Part shown: positions 7,108 through 9,679 of the stretch, one piece after another | Layout of the letters: each line of letters opens with the position of its first letter | Position numbering within the stretch: the first letter of the stretch is position 1 | Assembly: GCA_031285465.1 (NCBI GenBank) | Contig: JAITWD010000323.1 | Coordinates: 1 to 9,679 of the forward strand | Origin: Lachnospiraceae bacterium | GTDB lineage: Bacteria; Bacillota; Clostridia; Lachnospirales; Lachnospiraceae | Length of the DNA: 9,679 bases | Direction: 5' to 3' | Position numbers and translations under genes: made by a program | Notes under the pieces: generated by a model | Database searches by the model: none | Seen by the model: the letters and a program-made list of their open reading frames with translations, nothing else | What the model was told of the DNA's origin: nothing

Positions 7108-8349
7108 TTATGAAAGTGGGTGAATAAAAAGGCCACTTCTTAGTTTGGGTTCAAACCAGGTGGATTTGGGGGGCATTAGGAGGTCAGCATCGGCGACGGT
7201 CAGCAGTTCTTCGATCGAGGTCGGGTAGAGTGAAAAGGCGACGGTCATATCATTAGCCACTCTCTTTTCCAGTTCACCGAGACCACGGATGCCGCCAACG
7301 AAGTCGATCCGGCCGTCGGTTTTGGGATCATTGATGCCAAGAATCGGTTGCAGCAGGTGATTTTGCAGCAAAGAAACATCCAGACCATCAACCGGATCAT
7401 CGACATGCAGGGAAGGGGCAGCGGTCAGTTGATACCATCCATCCTCCAGATACATGCCGAAGGTTCCTTTGGCCACCGGGGTGACCGGTTGGTTTCCCAT
7501 ATAGTCAACGGTAAAACCATGATCTTTGATCGCCGAGAGCAATTCGGCAGTGGTCAAACCATTCAGATCGGCGACGACACGGTTGTAGGGCAGGATGCAT
7601 AGTTGATCGTCGGGAAAGAGAACCGATAAGAAGCGGTTATATTCTTCGGTTCCGGTATGGTCGGGATTAGCCGCCCGGCGTTTAAAGCCCACCTTGACGG
7701 CGGAGGCACAGCGATGGTGTCCGTCGGCGATATAGGTGGCGGGGAGATCGGCGAAAGCATCTTTTATGGCATCTATGGTCGTAGTCTCAGCCAGGATCCA
7801 GACCCGGTGACGGATATCATCATCAGAGGTGAAATCGTATTCTGGAGTGGATTGTTTGGCGGTGTCAATGAGGGTGTTTATGTATTTATGTGAACGATAA
7901 ACTAGGAAAATCGGGCCGGTATGCGCATTGGTGATATCTACATGGCAAATACGGTCGAGCTCCTTATCGGTCCTCGTTTTTTCATGTTTTTTGATAAGAT
8001 TGTTCTCGTAGTCTTCAATAGCGGAGCAGGCAACCAGACCGGTTTGGGTGCGCCCGTTCATGGTAAGCTCATAGATATAGTAGGCTGGTTGATCATCGAT
8101 GATAAATGATTGATCGGCGATCATGTGCTCCATTAGTTCACGGGCTTTGTCATAAACACGATCATCATAAGGACCAACATCATCAGGGAAGTTGGTTTCA
8201 GCACGGTCGATCCGAAGAAAGGACAGTGGTTCGGTTGTGACAATGGCAGCGGCTTCGGCGCGGTTGTAAACATCGTATGGTAGAGCGGCGATGCGGTCAG
8301 CGAGGTCGGCGCGGGGCCGGACGCTGGAAAAGGGGGTTATTGTTGGCAT
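7108..8349 (-). CDS. DUF1015 family protein, function unknown
   Basis: Soluble protein of 413 residues, matching the family's usual length. Family signs in order are the N-terminal PFSSVRPR (6-13) and LPYDVYNRAEA (23-33), IKKHEKTRTDKELDR (119-133), the signature IADGHHRCASA (207-217), LPYNRVV (253-259), the FVGG segment (350-353) and the C-terminal PPKSTWFEPKLRSGL (393-407). No signal peptide or membrane helix. The function is unknown. From memory such genes often sit near serine synthesis genes in Clostridia, but no serA or serC is in view. The start is ATG 8349: AAAGGAG lies six bases upstream. The longer frame from 8415 is excluded because the TTGACA -35 box overlaps that ATG and transcription should start near 8379. 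The DGHHR histidines and the C-terminal lysines look like an active or metal site (inference). Confidence 0.88.
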   Translation of the reverse strand: MPTITPFSSVRPRADLADRIAALPYDVYNRAEAAAIVTTEPLSFLRIDRAETNFPDDVGPYDDRVYDKARELMEHMIADQSFIIDDQPAYYIYELTMNGRTQTGLVACSAIEDYENNLIKKHEKTRTDKELDRICHVDITNAHTGPIFLVYRSHKYINTLIDTAKQSTPEYDFTSDDDIRHRVWILAETTTIDAIKDAFADLPATYIADGHHRCASAVKVGFKRRAANPDHTGTEEYNRFLSVLFPDDQLCILPYNRVVADLNGLTTAELLSAIKDHGFTVDYMGNQPVTPVAKGTFGMYLEDGWYQLTAAPSLHVDDPVDGLDVSLLQNHLLQPILGINDPKTDGRIDFVGGIRGLGELEKRVANDMTVAFSLYPTSIEELLTVADADLLMPPKSTWFEPKLRSGLFIHPLS

Positions 8350-8360
8350 AAAAGACTCCT

Positions 8361-8390
8361 TTGTAGGTGGGGTAGTTTCATGGCTATTAT
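8361..8390 (+). promoter_or_regulatory. Possible promoter for the GNAT gene
   Basis: TTGTAG (8361-8366), an 18-base spacer and TATTAT (8385-8390). The -10 shares bases with the -10 of the opposite promoter, so the two units may exclude each other. Weaker than the reverse promoter. Confidence 0.35.
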
Positions 8391-8415
8391 ATTCTGAATG
8401 AGGTGGGAATGTCAA
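8386..8415 (-). promoter_or_regulatory. Consensus promoter for the DUF1015 gene
   Basis: Reverse strand: perfect TTGACA (8415-8410), an 18-base spacer and perfect TATAAT (8391-8386). Predicted start near 8379, leader about 30 bases. It fixes the true translation start at 8349. Confidence 0.75.
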
Positions 8416-8437
8416 GGATAAGAGGAGGGTGAGCGAT

Positions 8438-8854
8438 ATGATCGAACTATTAAAATTTGCAGACTTAGCGTCCTATAAACGATTGATCGATGATTGTTTT
8501 GGAATAAGTAATGGGTTGGACTATTATGAGCGTTATTGTCAAAATAGGGGATATACCATTTTTGTAGTAAAAGACGGAAAGGAAATAATTGGAAGTGTTA
8601 CACAATATGCGATTGAGTTATTTACCTTTAATTTCCAGCCCTGCTTAATGCTTTTTAATGTGGCGGTAATGAGTAGATACCGACGGCATAATGTGGCGCG
8701 AAGGTTAATAGAGCATGTGATTGAAGAGGCACGTAAGCAGGGTTACCGCTCGATTTCGCTGACCTGCCATAATAGTGCTTATGAGGCTCACCAATTATAT
8801 GAGGGTATGGGGTTTACCAGAGCCGATAGCGTGAAATATGAAATGAAATTGTAG
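8438..8854 (+). CDS. GNAT family N-acetyltransferase
   Basis: Single-domain acyl-CoA-dependent acetyltransferase of 138 residues. The central strand LMLFNVAVMSRYR (71-83) leads into the acetyl-CoA loop RRHNVARRLIEH (83-94), in place of the usual RGxGxA pattern, with Asn where Gly is common. A long helix and strand (YRSISLTC) follow, then the family-typical AYEAHQLYEGMGFTRADSVKYEMKL end, in which the Tyr of LYEGMGF sits at the usual general-acid place. The substrate cannot be inferred. The start is ATG 8438, with AGAGGAGGG at 8421-8429 as ribosome binding site. An in-frame GTG at 8429 overlaps that site and is unlikely. It is divergent from the DUF1015 gene with overlapping promoters, and closed by a strong terminator. 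Confidence 0.88.
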   Translation: MIELLKFADLASYKRLIDDCFGISNGLDYYERYCQNRGYTIFVVKDGKEIIGSVTQYAIELFTFNFQPCLMLFNVAVMSRYRRHNVARRLIEHVIEEARKQGYRSISLTCHNSAYEAHQLYEGMGFTRADSVKYEMKL

Positions 8855-8893
8855 TTATGGTATACCGATTTAATTAGTATATTCTTATTAATG

Positions 8894-8923
8894 ATTAGGG
8901 CGATCAGCATAGATCGCCCTAAT
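8894..8923 (+). terminator. Rho-independent terminator after the GNAT gene
   Basis: ATTAGGGCGATC (8894-8905) and GATCGCCCTAAT (8912-8923) form a perfect 12-bp stem with an AGCATA loop, followed by TTTATTT on the plus strand. It lies 39 bases after the GNAT stop and isolates it from the phosphate gene. Confidence 0.88.
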
Positions 8924-8980
8924 TTATTTGGGGCAAATTTTGGATTTGATCTAAATTTAGCTTCTTGATAAATTTCTGAT

Positions 8981-9009
8981 TTTACATGAATTTTACATAG
9001 AAATTACTT
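8981..9009 (+). promoter_or_regulatory. PhoP-like box upstream of the phosphate-binding gene
   Basis: TTTACATGAATTTTACAT (8981-8998) is two exact copies of TTTACAT at an 11-base period, followed 12 bases later by TTACTT (9004-9009). Gram-positive PhoP sites are direct repeats of TT(A/T/C)ACA with about 11-base spacing, so this matches well. It lies about 45-70 bases upstream of the predicted start, on the correct side of a PstS-type gene. Induction on phosphate starvation is expected. Confidence 0.6.
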
Positions 9010-9037
9010 AATCATGATATTTGCGTTTTTTTTATTG

Positions 9038-9046
9038 TGCTAATAT
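9038..9046 (+). promoter_or_regulatory. Extended -10 element for the phosphate-binding gene
   Basis: TGC followed by TAATAT (9041-9046), with no good -35 at 16-18 bases upstream, as expected for an activator-dependent promoter. TACTAT at 9049-9054 is an alternative -10. Predicted start is near 9053. Confidence 0.4.
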
Positions 9047-9052
9047 TTTACT

Positions 9053-9175
9053 ATGCAGGAGACACGCAAATAAAACTTGCGGTTTGGCTGAGGACGTCCG
9101 TCATACATAAAACCAAAACCAAAAAGCAACCATAATGTTGACTACTTTAATGAAGGGTCATAAATAGGAGGAAAT
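9053..9175 (+). other. 5' leader of the phosphate-binding gene
   Basis: About 120 bases of untranslated leader, if the promoter call is right. CGCAA (9065-9069) can pair with TTGCG (9077-9081), and GGTTT (9081-9085) with AAACC (9110-9114), enclosing a GGACGTCC palindrome (9092-9099). The two pairings share a base and could be alternatives. I match it to no known riboswitch. The end holds the ribosome binding site AGGAGG (9166-9171). No gene is seen in 8855-9175. Confidence 0.35.
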
Positions 9176-9679
9176 ATGAAAAAGAAAATTTTAGCGCTGT
9201 TATGCACTACGGCAATGATAATTACGGGAATGACCGGTTTGGCAGGATGTGCCGAACCGAATGCGGGAACCAATCCACCGTCGACCGGAAATGAAAATAC
9301 TACTGTTACCGATGAACCGGCCGGTGAAGAAACTGAAGTAAGCGAGGATACCTCATCCGATGTGCCGGCAACTGATCTGTCTGGCAGTGTCTCGATGGCT
9401 GGTAGTACTTCGATGGAAAATCTTGTTAATGCTTTGGCGGAAAGTTTTATGATCAAATACCCCGGTGTCGCTGTGACGGCAGAGTTTACTGGCTCATCGG
9501 CCGGTGTTGAATCGGTACTGGCAGGTAGTGTTGATATCGGTAACTCATCCCGTTCATTAAATGACGGTGAGAAAGAGTCGGGCGCAGTGGAAAATATCGT
9601 TGCTATTGATGGTATCGCACTGGTAGTTGATACTGCCAATACAGTTACCGACCTGACCAGAGATCAATTGATATCTATT
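9176..9679 (+). CDS. pstS: PstS-type phosphate ABC transporter substrate-binding lipoprotein (3' partial)
   Basis: The first 168 residues of an open frame that runs off the right edge. A lipoprotein signal peptide has KKK at 2-4, a hydrophobic core and lipobox LAGC, with Cys25 as lipid anchor. A Glu/Thr/Pro-rich linker (26-66) tethers the domain to the membrane. The binding fold then shows AGSTSM (75-80), the helix ENLVNALAESF, GSSAG (106-110) and DIGNSSRSL (120-128), the Ser/Thr/Asp pattern used by PstS-type proteins to hold phosphate, and AIDGIALVVD (143-152). It would capture phosphate outside the cell for PstCAB. The start ATG 9176 follows AGGAGG by four bases. The PhoP-like box upstream agrees with the role. 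Other PstS-like phosphate-binding or quorum-type proteins share this fold, but phosphate is most likely. The pstC, pstA and pstB genes should follow outside the window. Confidence 0.9.
   Translation, partial: MKKKILALLCTTAMIITGMTGLAGCAEPNAGTNPPSTGNENTTVTDEPAGEETEVSEDTSSDVPATDLSGSVSMAGSTSMENLVNALAESFMIKYPGVAVTAEFTGSSAGVESVLAGSVDIGNSSRSLNDGEKESGAVENIVAIDGIALVVDTANTVTDLTRDQLISI

Noticed and set aside
8350..8415. Extra 22-residue N-terminus of the DUF1015 protein
   Set aside because: The consensus promoter lies inside it, the ATG at 8349 has a strong ribosome binding site, and the family starts at MPTITPFSSVRPR.
8429..8431. GTG start for the GNAT gene
   Set aside because: It overlaps the AGAGGAGGG ribosome binding site, which is correctly placed for ATG 8438.
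9088..9114. CTGAGGA in the pstS leader, resembling the hammerhead ribozyme core CTGANGA
   Set aside because: The required GAAA segment and supporting stems are absent.
9142..9639. Reverse-strand open frame of 165 codons
   Set aside because: It is the shadow of the pstS-type gene, whose lipobox, ribosome binding site and PhoP-like box are on the plus strand.

Overview
The window looks like chromosomal DNA of a Gram-positive anaerobe of the class Clostridia, perhaps Lachnospiraceae or Eubacteriaceae. The reasons are strong AGGAGG-type ribosome binding sites, sigma-A promoters of TTGACA/TATAAT type, a lipoprotein phosphate-binding protein, a DUF1015 protein, and a very large Cache/PAS/GGDEF hybrid histidine kinase of a kind common in that class. 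The family-level placement is inference from gene content. I see no phage genes, transposase, CRISPR array, rRNA or tRNA.

Layout. Bases 2-4027 (+) hold most of a giant membrane-bound hybrid sensor kinase whose start lies left of the window. Bases 4117-4596 (+) encode a DUF2752 membrane protein, followed at 4713-5021 (+) by a small Gln-rich two-helix membrane protein with its own good promoter. Bases 5066-5929 (-) encode a RlmI-type SAM-dependent methyltransferase, divergent from a short glutamate 5-kinase (proB, 6152-6964, +). Bases 7108-8349 (-) encode a DUF1015 protein, divergent from a GNAT acetyltransferase (8438-8854, +). After a strong terminator and a roughly 250-base regulatory region with a PhoP-like box comes the 5' part of a PstS-type phosphate-binding lipoprotein (9176 to the right edge, +).

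Most genes look like independent housekeeping or signalling units rather than one pathway: signal transduction, proline synthesis, RNA or small-molecule modification, and phosphate uptake. The most interesting non-gene structure is a family of three related imperfect palindromes (around 4056-4088, 5021-5047 and 7069-7094). Each lies just after the 3' end of one or two genes, their right arms are nearly identical, and none has a clear T tract. I do not see a convincing new multi-gene system. The best leads are this palindrome family, the kinase with an altered GGDEF motif (GGDVF), the DUF2752/two-helix protein pair, and palindromes over the two divergent promoters between the methyltransferase and proB.
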